64,000 bases of DNA from Defluviitaleaceae bacterium (GCA_009785555.1 WQWB01000002.1:1-64000); one strand, 5' to 3'; numbered from the stretch's first letter, positions 8,850 through 16,771 are shown. Notes: a model not told the origin generated them from the sequence alone. Numbers and translations: made by a program.

Positions 8850-9405
8850 TTTCCAGAGCCTCTATTAGAATGTGAAATAACGAAATCGTCATTTCTTGTA
8901 TTACCTGCGTATTATCAGATGGTATTTTAAGTATATTGTCAACTATTCCGCTTGCCTCCCCGTCTTTTGAACCTGTTATCAAATAATTCTGAATACCCAA
9001 TGCTTGTGCAGTTTGTATGGCTATAACAATATTTTTAGAATTTCCGCTGGTACTAAGAGCAATAAGCAAATCATTCTTACTTCCGTAAGCCTCAATCTGA
9101 CGCCTGAAAACGTCATCGTAGGAATAGTCATTGCTTAGGCATGTTAAAACAGAAATATCGCTGCACAATGCCAGTGCCGGCCATGCGCCCCTATCAACAG
9201 TCAAGCGCCCTACAAATTCGCTCGTTATATGAAGGCAATCTGCCGCACTACCTCCGTTACCGCACAAAAGCAACTTGCCTCCCAATGACAATGCAAACAA
9301 TATAGAATGGTATAGATTCTGCACTTCTTTATGCATTGCCGCGTTACCCAGAATATTTGAATATACAGCACCTCGCGCGTCAAGCATTTCAATTATCTTC
9401 GCCAT
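8833..9405 (-). CDS. gmhA: Sedoheptulose-7-phosphate isomerase
   Basis: GmhA converts sedoheptulose 7-phosphate to D-glycero-D-manno-heptose 7-phosphate, the first heptose step. The 190-residue length is standard. The SIS domain is evident from LCGNGGSAADCLHITSEFVGR near residue 50 and ALSTSGNSKNI near residue 118. The start has AAGGGT about 8 nt upstream. It is followed by gmhB with a 17-nt overlap, and a ~106-nt A/T-rich gap without a gene separates it from the upstream kinase gene. Confidence 0.93.
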   Translation of the reverse strand: MAKIIEMLDARGAVYSNILGNAAMHKEVQNLYHSILFALSLGGKLLLCGNGGSAADCLHITSEFVGRLTVDRGAWPALALCSDISVLTCLSNDYSYDDVFRRQIEAYGSKNDLLIALSTSGNSKNIVIAIQTAQALGIQNYLITGSKDGEASGIVDNILKIPSDNTQVIQEMTISLFHILIEALENEITE

Positions 9406-9511
9406 GCAAATACCCTTCTTTCGTATTTTTTATACTACAAAAGTTCTAGTTAGAAACAAAGTTCTTAACTGCAAAAATTAAAAAATTACAATTGAAAATA
9501 AGATACCGTTC

Positions 9512-10504
9512 TTAGCCGAAATAGCTATAATAATCAATAATATCTGTTTTTGAAACTGTTGCAGTACCCATTTTTGATACACTTATACCTGCGACAAAAG
9601 ACGCAAAGTTTCCTGCCTTGATAACATCTGTTCCAGAGGCGCAAGCAACAGCAAGAGCAGCCAAAGTTGTATCGCCTGCCCCGGTTACATCTGCAACAGC
9701 TTCACCAAAAGGCGGTATGATTTTTAAGCCTGTATCCTTTCCAAAAATGACACCACCATTTTTACCCGTCGTCACATATATGTAGTTAAAACTTCCTTCC
9801 TCCAAAACTGTTTTACATATATCTGACAGCATTTCCAAATCATCAGCCGAAACATTATGCCCAGTAAATTCAGAAAGCTCTTTCAGGTTCGGCTTGATCA
9901 TGTAAGCACCGGAATATTTGTAAAAATCAGATTTAGGATCGACTATAATTTTCTTGCCTTTTCCGATAAATAAATCAATTATTTTTTCTATAAGCGAACG
10001 TTTACAGAATCCTTTTTTATAATCGGATACAACGAGCAAGTCATACAATTCTATATTTTTACTAATTAAATCAAAAACCTTTGTTTCTGCCATTTCGTCA
10101 ATGACGCATATATATTCATTATCAATCCTTAACAGAGGGTGACCGCTTGCAACCAGCCTTGTTTTTTTTGTGGTTGGCCTGTCATTGACTGTCAATAAAT
10201 ACTCACAGGGGTTATTTAAACTGTTTAACATGGCGGCTATATCCATGCCATCCTTGTCATTTCCGACTACACCGCACAAATGCGCATTTACTCCCAATGA
10301 TTTTATGTTGTTGAAGACATTAGCTGCCCCGCCCAACCGAAATTCACATTCAACAGGTAAAAATACAGGAACTGGTGCTTCAGGCGACAATCTTTCAGCT
10401 TTGCCGAATATATATTTATCACAAATGATATCACCTAAAACTAACATGGTGCAACTTTCTAGACTATCATCATATATATCCTCTATAAATACCATACTAT
10501 CCAA
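9512..10504 (-). CDS. rfaE1: Heptose-7-phosphate kinase (kinase domain of HldE only)
   Basis: This PfkB/ribokinase-fold kinase of 330 residues matches the first domain of HldE/RfaE. It phosphorylates heptose 7-phosphate at C1. Visible motifs are GDIICDKYIFG and PEAPVPV near the N-terminus, RLGGAANVFNN at 56-66, and ADVTGAGDTT with catalytic Asp278. The protein ends where the cytidylyltransferase-fold domain II of bifunctional HldE would begin, so nucleotidyl transfer must come from another protein. I favour the TTG start at 10504 because AAGGG lies 6 nt upstream; an ATG follows three codons later. Confidence 0.88.
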   Translation of the reverse strand: MDSMVFIEDIYDDSLESCTMLVLGDIICDKYIFGKAERLSPEAPVPVFLPVECEFRLGGAANVFNNIKSLGVNAHLCGVVGNDKDGMDIAAMLNSLNNPCEYLLTVNDRPTTKKTRLVASGHPLLRIDNEYICVIDEMAETKVFDLISKNIELYDLLVVSDYKKGFCKRSLIEKIIDLFIGKGKKIIVDPKSDFYKYSGAYMIKPNLKELSEFTGHNVSADDLEMLSDICKTVLEEGSFNYIYVTTGKNGGVIFGKDTGLKIIPPFGEAVADVTGAGDTTLAALAVACASGTDVIKAGNFASFVAGISVSKMGTATVSKTDIIDYYSYFG

Positions 10505-10540
10505 TTATGCCCTTCATTGATTCACACTAAGTGTCTTATT

Positions 10541-11101
10541 TTAATGCCGATTTGGTACCTTACTGATAATCTCTAAGCCGACTTTCATTTCACATACCCG
10601 ACCCATCATCCTGACCTCAACAACCGCCTCTGATTTATGCCGGTATATTTTTTTTATTTGACTTTCAAATCCTTTTAACGGACCTTTTGTTATCACCACT
10701 AAATCATTTTCAATAAATCCCTGCGACATCTCAATACAATACTTATTATTGTATAACCTCATAAAACTTTTCCGTTCATCATTCATCATTTCAAAGCCAG
10801 AACAATTTTCGCTACCACATTCATTTCCATGTCTAAGCAGTTTAAACGTATTTTGTGACAGAAGGATAAACGGCTTTATGGTTAAATAGAAATCCTTTCC
10901 TTCGAATATCGTTTCAATGAAAACGTATCCGGGGAAAGTTTCCTTTTTTTCTAATTTCATCATGCCATTTTTTTTGAAATAAGTGTCATACATTGGTATA
11001 AACGGCTGTAAACCGTCAATCTTCCAAACTTGCGATATCTTGTAAGCAGTTTGCTGTTCATAACCCGTTTTCACGAATAATACATACAAGTGCATTTCCA
11101 T
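10541..11101 (-). CDS. loaP: LoaP-type NusG paralog, operon-specific antiterminator
   Basis: The protein has 186 residues. The N-terminal NGN domain begins LYVLFVKTGYEQQTA and includes PFIP and FPGYVFIE. The C-terminal KOW domain contains NDLVVITKGPLKGFE. This is the architecture of LoaP, a NusG paralog of Firmicutes that promotes processive antitermination of long polyketide and polysaccharide operons, using an RNA hairpin in the leader. As first gene of the heptose/ACP/carbamoyltransferase operon it is almost certainly the cluster's own elongation regulator. It is not housekeeping NusG, because no secE or rpl genes are nearby. Confidence 0.85.
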   Translation of the reverse strand: MEMHLYVLFVKTGYEQQTAYKISQVWKIDGLQPFIPMYDTYFKKNGMMKLEKKETFPGYVFIETIFEGKDFYLTIKPFILLSQNTFKLLRHGNECGSENCSGFEMMNDERKSFMRLYNNKYCIEMSQGFIENDLVVITKGPLKGFESQIKKIYRHKSEAVVEVRMMGRVCEMKVGLEIISKVPNRH

Positions 11102-11296
11102 TCCATCTCCTTATTTAAGGCGCATGACTCAATTTGGCATAGCTTCGCCCTTCCCGTCTGCCTTTGGCTTTACAGCATACAGGTTAATGCGTCAAATATA
11201 TAATCCTAGCCTAATCCGCCGCGACCCTCCGACGTCCGGTTTTAAGCAAGTGTTTCAACTATACTTTATACTTTTTTACTAAAAAATAAAACCATC
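11102..11296 (-). promoter_or_regulatory. Structured 5' leader upstream of loaP
   Basis: About 190 nt of G- and C-containing sequence follow an A/T-rich promoter. It can form several small stems, for example a GCAT/ATGC arm pair and a GGCA...TGCC arm pair. Leaders of LoaP-controlled operons carry a hairpin needed for antitermination, so this is the natural place to look. It fits no riboswitch family that I can assign. Confidence 0.45.
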
Positions 11297-11302
11297 TTTA
11301 GT

Positions 11303-11331
11303 ATTTTATTAATATACACTATGGTTGTCAA
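11303..11331 (-). promoter_or_regulatory. SigA-type promoter for the loaP operon
   Basis: On the minus strand TTGACA (11331-11326) is followed by a 17-nt spacer and TAAAAT (11308-11303). This is a near-consensus promoter with correct spacing, pointing into the loaP leader. Confidence 0.75.
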
Positions 11332-11399
11332 TAAAAGCAAGTTACAAAGTGTTTTAATTTCATACTTATTTATGATATGATTTTTACGAGGTGAGGAAA

Positions 11400-11732
11400 T
11401 TGAATAAAAAAAAGATAGAATTTAATGAATTTGATATTGCAGTTGGCAGCCGGATTCGAAGCCAACGTGAGAAACTTGGATATTCAAGAGAAAAACTTGC
11501 TGAGTTTGCAGATATGAGTATTAATTATCTTGGAGAAGTTGAAAGAGGCGTCAGAAAAATATCGGCATATAAGCTGGCTCGCCTATCTGTAGCTCTTGGC
11601 GTTACAACCGATTATCTTTTATTTTCTGTAAGGCATGGTGAAAAATATGAACCATCGATAAACTTTTTACGTGTTGAGTTTGAAAGTATTATTGAAAAAT
11701 TTATTAAAGTAGTTGGATTTGAAGAACATTAA
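11400..11732 (+). CDS. XRE-family helix-turn-helix regulator
   Basis: This is a small DNA-binding protein of about 110 residues. The N-terminal half is a classic Cro/CI-type HTH: VGSRIRSQREKLGYS, EKLAEFADMS, LGEVERGVR, and the final helix LSVALGVTTDYLL. I chose the TTG at 11400 because GAGGTGAGG (11388-11396) is a good Shine-Dalgarno sequence for it; a GTG at 11391 lies inside that site. It is divergent from the loaP operon and shares the ~300-bp intergenic region, so it may regulate the cluster, though no operator was identified. Confidence 0.85.
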   Translation: MNKKKIEFNEFDIAVGSRIRSQREKLGYSREKLAEFADMSINYLGEVERGVRKISAYKLARLSVALGVTTDYLLFSVRHGEKYEPSINFLRVEFESIIEKFIKVVGFEEH

Positions 11733-11955
11733 TAGAAACACTCAAATTTGAACTTATATCCTTAATTGTATTTATCATTATTACACTGCTTTTTAATCTG
11801 TGAAATACAGTACAACTAATATCTTACCACTGTTAAACAACTAATATTATAATAACTCAAAGTGCTGATGATACCATGCAAAAATAACATGTGCTGTTAA
11901 GCAAAATAGACCGTAAGAAACTCAAGATGATATTGCTATTAAATAAGTGTTTTCT

Positions 11956-12123
11956 ATGGAAGAAAAGACACAAGCGCAGATACTTCAAGATTCGGACAAA
12001 ACAGGCGAACGGAGACCGGATCGCAGACAACATAAGACCATTACAAGCCAAACTCATGAATCAACTCTCCGGAGATGCTCATACTTTTTAATCTGCATAA
12101 TGCTTTCCTCTGCAGATCCATAA
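11956..12123 (+). pseudogene. Short remnant resembling a plasmid Rep-protein N-terminus
   Basis: A 55-codon open frame begins MEEKTQ and contains LQDSDKTGERRPDRRQHK. That recalls the conserved start of rolling-circle plasmid Rep proteins of Clostridia, where a similar LQDxDxxGxxRPWR motif occurs. It ends abruptly and has no further Rep domains. The assignment rests on memory of the motif only. The surrounding ~480 bp (11733-12211) hold no intact gene. Confidence 0.25.
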
Positions 12124-12211
12124 CTCAAGAGGTTTATGCTGCCGTACCAAAAACGAGACGCTGGACATTTGGCTTGTAACAAAATTTAAGCTATTATGAT
12201 ACAATAAAGTT

Positions 12212-12355
12212 ATGGATAAATATAACAACATTAAGAAATACAATGCGACAACTTTCAAATCTATGACAGAAATATCGCCTTCAACATTTGAAGAAATAAT
12301 AGGGGTCACCAAAACAACCTATGCTAACAAACACAAGCTACCTTTCTATGTTTGA
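12212..12355 (+). pseudogene. Truncated IS-transposase N-terminal fragment
   Basis: A 47-codon frame beginning MDKYNNIKKY contains TFKSMTEISPSTFEEIIGVT. This resembles the helix-turn-helix start of IS5-related transposases, in which a threonine-rich TFxxLTGxxxxTFxxM segment is common. It stops after FYV, with no DDE domain downstream, so it is an insertion-sequence remnant rather than a functional gene. Confidence 0.4.
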
Positions 12356-12614
12356 TATTTTTTGTGCTTGGAACAAACAAGCGATTAAACTCAAAAACGG
12401 CGAAATAACCAAGGATGAATATAATAATTGGCGATACAACCACCCCAAAACCGAGGTTAAATATAGCAAAGCTACACTTTTCAATGGACTAAATAATGAC
12501 CATATAACCTCCAAAACTTTTAATGAAATTTACATCATAGTTCCTACACCTGGAAAAAGATGTCAATATACACCACATCAGGAACTATTCCAGAGCAAGT
12601 CCAATTACCGATAA
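12348..12614 (+). pseudogene. Hypothetical fragment, possibly the C-terminus of a regulator
   Basis: An 88-codon frame starts within the end of the transposase fragment. Its first half (CAWNKQAIKLKNGEITKDEY and WRYNHP) looks like real, conserved protein, similar to C-terminal segments of HTH proteins of Clostridia. The second half is unconvincing. I regard it as debris joined by rearrangement at the island boundary. Confidence 0.25.
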
Positions 12615-12655
12615 TAATTAACTGGAAACATCCTCAATTTACTTGTTTGTAGTCA

Positions 12656-12699
12656 ATAAAAAAGAGCTAACCGGCGTTCAAAAGCAGTTAGCTCTTTTC
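12656..12699 (-). terminator. Rho-independent terminator of the uppP-guaA operon
   Basis: An inverted repeat AAGAGCTAAC...GTTAGCTCTT is followed on the minus strand by TTTTTTATT. It lies about 100 nt past the guaA stop. The stem is also flanked by T residues on the plus strand, so it could work in both directions. Confidence 0.8.
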
Positions 12700-12794
12700 A
12701 TATGGATTTATAAGCAATGTTGCCAAATTGATGCCACGACGGTTATCGACAGGCTACAAACTCTGTAAAATCAACATTCTTTACGCAGGTTTTC

Positions 12795-13811
12795 TTACTC
12801 CCATTCAATAGTCCCTGGCGGCTTGGACGTGATATCGTACACGACACGCCCAACGGCCGGTACCTCGGTAATTATCCGCGCTGATATCCGCGCCAAAACG
12901 TCGTGAGGGATAGGGGTGTATGTGCCGGCCATAAAATCCTTCGTATATATGGCGCGCAGGGCGATTACCGCGCCGTAGCGCCGCTCTCCTTCCGCGGACA
13001 CGCCGACGGACGATAGGCCGGTATGCACGGCAAAATACTGATCAGGACGCGTAACCAGCGCAAGCACGGAGTGCTGACCAGATACTGGTATCTGCTCAAG
13101 CTTTTCTACTTCCCCACGGAAAATTGCATCAGCTTGGCGTAAAACGCATAGCTTGTCCTCCGTAACCTCGCCCAATACGCGCACGGCAAGGCCGGGGCCG
13201 GGGAACGGCTGGCGTGCGTAAAGATGCCTGGGCAGACCAAGGACTTTGCCAACCTCACGTATCTCCTCTTTAAGAAGGCCCGCAAGCGGTTCTACCAAAC
13301 CAGTGAAGCCGATATCCTCCGGCAGACCGCCCACGTTATGGTGGGATTTTACGAAGGCCGCGCCTTCCTTGCCCGATTCTACAATATCGGCGTAGTTTGT
13401 ACCTTGCGCTAGAAAGATTACGTCCTTTAGCTTCGCGGCTTCCTCGTTAAAAACAGCTACAAACTCCGCACCGATGATTTTGCGCTTTTCCTCCGGGTCT
13501 GAAACGCCCGCCAGCTTCGCCAGAAAGCGCGCGCCAGCGTCCACGCGGATAAAGGTTAGGTCTTTACCTGCGAAGGCCGCCTCGATCTCGTCGCTTTCGT
13601 TAAGGCGCATGAGGCCGTGGTCCACATACACGCTAACTAGCTGACCGGGGATGGCCTTTGTAAGAAGCGCCGCACAGACGGACGAGTCCACCCCGCCGGA
13701 CAGGCCAAGCAAAACGCGTTCTTCCCCCACTTGCTCACGGATTTTTTTGCATTGAAGTTCTATAAAAGCTTCGACGGTGCTTTCGGTTTTCGCTAAACGG
13801 TCTTTTATCAT
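12795..13811 (-). CDS. guaA: GMP synthase ATP-pyrophosphatase subunit, no amidotransferase domain
   Basis: The enzyme aminates XMP to GMP. The 338 residues cover only the synthetase half: PP-loop LSGGVDSSVCAALL, YVDHGLMR, QGTNYADIVES, HHNVGGLP and the dimerisation domain ending TSKPPGTIEWE. The N-terminal class I glutamine amidotransferase domain of normal bacterial GuaA (~190 residues) is absent. I chose the ATG at 13811 because GTGAGGAG lies 7 nt upstream; a longer frame to 13874 would overlap the methyltransferase gene. It is the last gene of a uppP-unknown-methyltransferase-guaA run. A free glutaminase subunit or ammonia must supply nitrogen. Confidence 0.9.
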   Translation of the reverse strand: MIKDRLAKTESTVEAFIELQCKKIREQVGEERVLLGLSGGVDSSVCAALLTKAIPGQLVSVYVDHGLMRLNESDEIEAAFAGKDLTFIRVDAGARFLAKLAGVSDPEEKRKIIGAEFVAVFNEEAAKLKDVIFLAQGTNYADIVESGKEGAAFVKSHHNVGGLPEDIGFTGLVEPLAGLLKEEIREVGKVLGLPRHLYARQPFPGPGLAVRVLGEVTEDKLCVLRQADAIFRGEVEKLEQIPVSGQHSVLALVTRPDQYFAVHTGLSSVGVSAEGERRYGAVIALRAIYTKDFMAGTYTPIPHDVLARISARIITEVPAVGRVVYDITSKPPGTIEWE

Positions 13812-13857
13812 TTGAATGCTCCTCACACTGCAATATTTATACTCTTTGTTTGAATTT

Positions 13858-14604
13858 TTATACCACGCCAACATAACTTTCCGTATAATTTAACACTGCC
13901 AAATACCCTCCGACAGCGTATTTATTAAAATATCCTGTCAGCTCCGATATATATGTGCCATAATTTTCATCATTTTCCTTAAGGGCGTACGATGCAGAAA
14001 GAGACCGGCCAATAAATCCGTCTAAATCAAAGACAAGGTCGTTTTTAAATATTTTGTGTTCGTATGCGCCTATAAAGAAACCATTAAAATCGCTCTCTCT
14101 TCCAATTCCGCCGCCGAAACCCTTAAAGTTAGGACAATATTTTTTATTAATTCTATCACATTCTATTACCGATATATCGCTATAATCGCGGATGTTCCAT
14201 ACGAGGACCACTTTGCCGCCCGGTTTTATGATACGCCCGCATTCCGCCTTAAATTTTATCTGATCAAACCAATGGTATGCCTGAGCAACAGTGATGAAAT
14301 CGACACTTACCGCCGCAAGTGCCGTGGCCTCGGCCGTGCCGTTTATGGAGATGAAGTTTTTATAGGAACTTAATTCTTTTTCCGCAACGGTTCTCATATC
14401 ACCGTTTGGCTCAACGGCAAGGACTTTACTGCCGATATTTAATAGCTGCCTCGTAAAAATGCCCGTGCCGGAACCCACATCAGCGACAGTGACAGCATCG
14501 TTTACACCGACGGATGTACGCAAGTATTCAATAAACCCCGCGGCGTACGTCGGCCGGTACTTTGCATATATACCGCCCATGCCTTCAAACTTCGCTTCGT
14601 TCAT
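13858..14604 (-). CDS. Class I SAM-dependent methyltransferase
   Basis: The 248-residue protein has the Rossmann-type SAM site VADVGSGTGIFTRQLL near residue 40, followed by VLAVEPNGDMR and the motif II/III region VDFITVAQAYHWFD. The family (Methyltransf_11, BioC/UbiE-like) does not reveal the substrate. AGGAGGT lies 8 nt before the ATG, within the end of the preceding gene, whose stop is only 2 nt away. It is co-transcribed with guaA below. Confidence 0.85.
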   Translation of the reverse strand: MNEAKFEGMGGIYAKYRPTYAAGFIEYLRTSVGVNDAVTVADVGSGTGIFTRQLLNIGSKVLAVEPNGDMRTVAEKELSSYKNFISINGTAEATALAAVSVDFITVAQAYHWFDQIKFKAECGRIIKPGGKVVLVWNIRDYSDISVIECDRINKKYCPNFKGFGGGIGRESDFNGFFIGAYEHKIFKNDLVFDLDGFIGRSLSASYALKENDENYGTYISELTGYFNKYAVGGYLAVLNYTESYVGVV

Positions 14605-14606
14605 AT

Positions 14607-15770
14607 TTATCTAACCTCCTGCCGTAAATTGTATTGTAGTTTAAGCAACTCCCAATATCCCGGCACAAGGTCAATTCTCAGATCATCAAACAGAAAGCAT
14701 TGTTGCGGGCAGCCGCAGTACTCAACTCCATCAAACTTCCATTTGAATGAATGAGTACAGTTGCCGCCGCCTTTAACCTTATTACAGCACCCGGGGTGGT
14801 CTTTCTTAAATTCGTTCCGCACGGTATCAGGCATCGCTAAAATGCCGCTCATGGATTTATCAACTTTTGGTAATTTTAAGGAAAGCCTGCCGTACAGCGT
14901 CCTCGCGATCCGGGCCGATTTATAAAAATACTCACCCGCCGCATTGGCTATATTGAATTTTATATCAGGATAACATGTGGAATAATCGTAAAACGTTATG
15001 GCGAAATCACGCATTTGCCGTGATTGTTCCGTTTGGTGAATATTATCAACAACCCATTGCCTAAGCGGGATTTTTGCGCGGTCGGCAGTGATTTTATAAT
15101 CAAAATGAAACCATGCTTGCCAACCTTCAAACGGGCTATTTTCGCTCTTTGCGGAACTTGATTTTATTTTACGGACGGCTAAACGTGCGGCAATTTCCGA
15201 AAACCAAAGTGTGTCCCAGCATTCAAAATACAGTTTCATCGTATTCATCATAACCGGATCATCTGGATATTCTACGTCAAAGGTTTCAATATTTTTACTG
15301 AAAGGTTTACCGTTAAAATTAGAAAAGACAAAGCCAAACTCAGTTAGGCGTAATAGGACTTTTTCATACTTGGGAACAGGGCGTTGTATTTCAGCTTCCT
15401 CACGGTTACGTCCTTTAATTTGTTTAAGGAAGTCTTGGACGGGAACGGTCAGGGTATTATTATGTAAATGCGCCGACTTAAAGAGCGCAAACAACGTATC
15501 CACCGCACGGCTGACCGTACGGTTACCTGCTTTAATAACGTCGCTATCAATTTCTTCGACAGGTACGAGCTTACAGCCGTATCCTTCCGGATTTTTTGCA
15601 ATATCGCGGTATATGCTTTTGGCAAGCTCACAAAACTGCGTAAACTTTTTCGAGAAATCAATAGGCAAGCCGCTTGCAAGCGGGTAATCCTCCGGTATTG
15701 GAAGGATTGTATTTGCGATTCTTTCCGCATGTTGTTGGCAATAATATTTGTATCGGCAAGTATATTCCAT
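14607..15770 (-). CDS. Unknown protein with a cysteine-rich C-terminal module
   Basis: I do not recognise this 387-residue protein. It is hydrophilic, without signal peptide or membrane segment. The C-terminal ~60 residues contain CCNKVKGGGNC, a HSFKWKF stretch and YCGCPQQCF. These suggest a metal-binding or zinc-ribbon-like module of six or seven cysteines. Its ATG directly abuts the uppP stop (TAAATG), and its own stop is 2 nt from the methyltransferase gene, so it belongs to that operon. Confidence 0.7.
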   Translation of the reverse strand: MEYTCRYKYYCQQHAERIANTILPIPEDYPLASGLPIDFSKKFTQFCELAKSIYRDIAKNPEGYGCKLVPVEEIDSDVIKAGNRTVSRAVDTLFALFKSAHLHNNTLTVPVQDFLKQIKGRNREEAEIQRPVPKYEKVLLRLTEFGFVFSNFNGKPFSKNIETFDVEYPDDPVMMNTMKLYFECWDTLWFSEIAARLAVRKIKSSSAKSENSPFEGWQAWFHFDYKITADRAKIPLRQWVVDNIHQTEQSRQMRDFAITFYDYSTCYPDIKFNIANAAGEYFYKSARIARTLYGRLSLKLPKVDKSMSGILAMPDTVRNEFKKDHPGCCNKVKGGGNCTHSFKWKFDGVEYCGCPQQCFLFDDLRIDLVPGYWELLKLQYNLRQEVR

Positions 15771-16586
15771 TTAACTCCCTAGAATTAACCCTTTTAAGAT
15801 AAATGTGTCAATGCCTATAAAAGCTACCAGGGCTAGTAAATAAAACGAGAAATATTTCAGCCTTGCTTTCTTTATAAGTACGAACACAAGATTTATCGCC
15901 AAATAACCGGACAATAGGGCAGCGAGGAATCCGAAGCCTAAAAGCATCCATTGCTCCGCTTCCAACACAATGTATCCTGTCAATAACCCACGCCCCTCTA
16001 ACGCCGTTGCTCCAATAATGGCGGGGATTGACAGGAGGAAGATAAACTTTGCCGCATCCTCCCGCTTTAGTTTGCGGAAGAGCGACCCAGTCATCGTCGC
16101 GCCTGAGCGGGACACGCCGGGCAGGATGGCGACGGCTTGAAACACGCCGATAGTCAGCGCGTCCGCCGCGTTGATATCCTTCATCTCTTTCGTAAGGTGC
16201 GTTGGACGCACCGCATCCGCATAAAAAAGAATCAGAGCGGTAAAAAGGAATGCACCCATTAGGAAAGGCATGGACGTGCGAAACCAGTCCATGCGGCCGG
16301 ACAGGAATATGCCAGCTGGAATAATGGGGATTGTAGCTATCAGAAGCGAAGCCGTAAGCCTAGAAAACGGCTTGCTAATTATCATCCATAAATCTTTGCG
16401 CAAAACGAATATTACGGACACAAGAGTCCCCAAATGGAGGACAATATCAAACAAAAGCGGAAACCCATCCTCCGGGTGGTAGCCGAAGATATTGTGGAAA
16501 ACGGCTAGGTGGCCGGAGCTTGATACAGGGAGAAATTCGGTAACCCCTTGCACTATCCCCAGTATAACTGCTTGTAATGGACTCAT
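15771..16586 (-). CDS. uppP: Undecaprenyl-diphosphatase (BacA/UppP)
   Basis: This integral membrane phosphatase recycles undecaprenyl pyrophosphate to the lipid carrier used in cell-wall synthesis and gives bacitracin resistance. The 271 residues are normal for the family. The two signature motifs are present: VQGVTEFLPVSSSGH near residue 14, with the catalytic Glu and His, and LPGVSRSGATM in the second half. About eight hydrophobic segments are visible. It is the first gene of an operon that ends with guaA. Confidence 0.95.
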   Translation of the reverse strand: MSPLQAVILGIVQGVTEFLPVSSSGHLAVFHNIFGYHPEDGFPLLFDIVLHLGTLVSVIFVLRKDLWMIISKPFSRLTASLLIATIPIIPAGIFLSGRMDWFRTSMPFLMGAFLFTALILFYADAVRPTHLTKEMKDINAADALTIGVFQAVAILPGVSRSGATMTGSLFRKLKREDAAKFIFLLSIPAIIGATALEGRGLLTGYIVLEAEQWMLLGFGFLAALLSGYLAINLVFVLIKKARLKYFSFYLLALVAFIGIDTFILKGLILGS

Positions 16587-16620
16587 TCATACCTCTATGT
16601 GATGTCTTATATTATAATGT

Positions 16621-16767
16621 TATAGAGGAATTACTTTGAAGTAGTGTCAAAATTTAGCTTGTTAAGATTTTGATACTACTTCAAAGTAAAGCTGGGCAAC
16701 ACGCAAGTGTCCCAGCTTGTTCGTAGAATAGTTACGTATGTAACTATTCTACGAACATTCCTCTATA
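16621..16767. repeat. Triple-hairpin, MITE-like element, complete copy 1
   Basis: A 147-bp block is bounded by inverted ends TATAGAGGAAT (16621-16631) and ATTCCTCTATA (16757-16767). Inside are three consecutive hairpins. The first has a CTTTGAAGTAG/CTACTTCAAAG stem with a ~30-nt loop. The second is AGCTGGG...CCCAGCT around CAACACGCAAGTGT. The third is a long GTTCGTAGAATAGTTAC stem. It has no coding capacity, so it is a non-autonomous element. It lies between uppP and a protease gene. Related copies are at 46600, 56197 and, degenerate, 8253 and 36006. Confidence 0.8.
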
Positions 16768-16771
16768 TGTC

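Noticed and set aside
11102-11296. Possible c-di-GMP (GEMM) riboswitch in the loaP leader, suggested by a GTAAAGCC stretch
   Set aside because: The required paired elements and tetraloop/receptor parts around GCAAAGCC could not be found in the right order. I left it as an unassigned structured leader.
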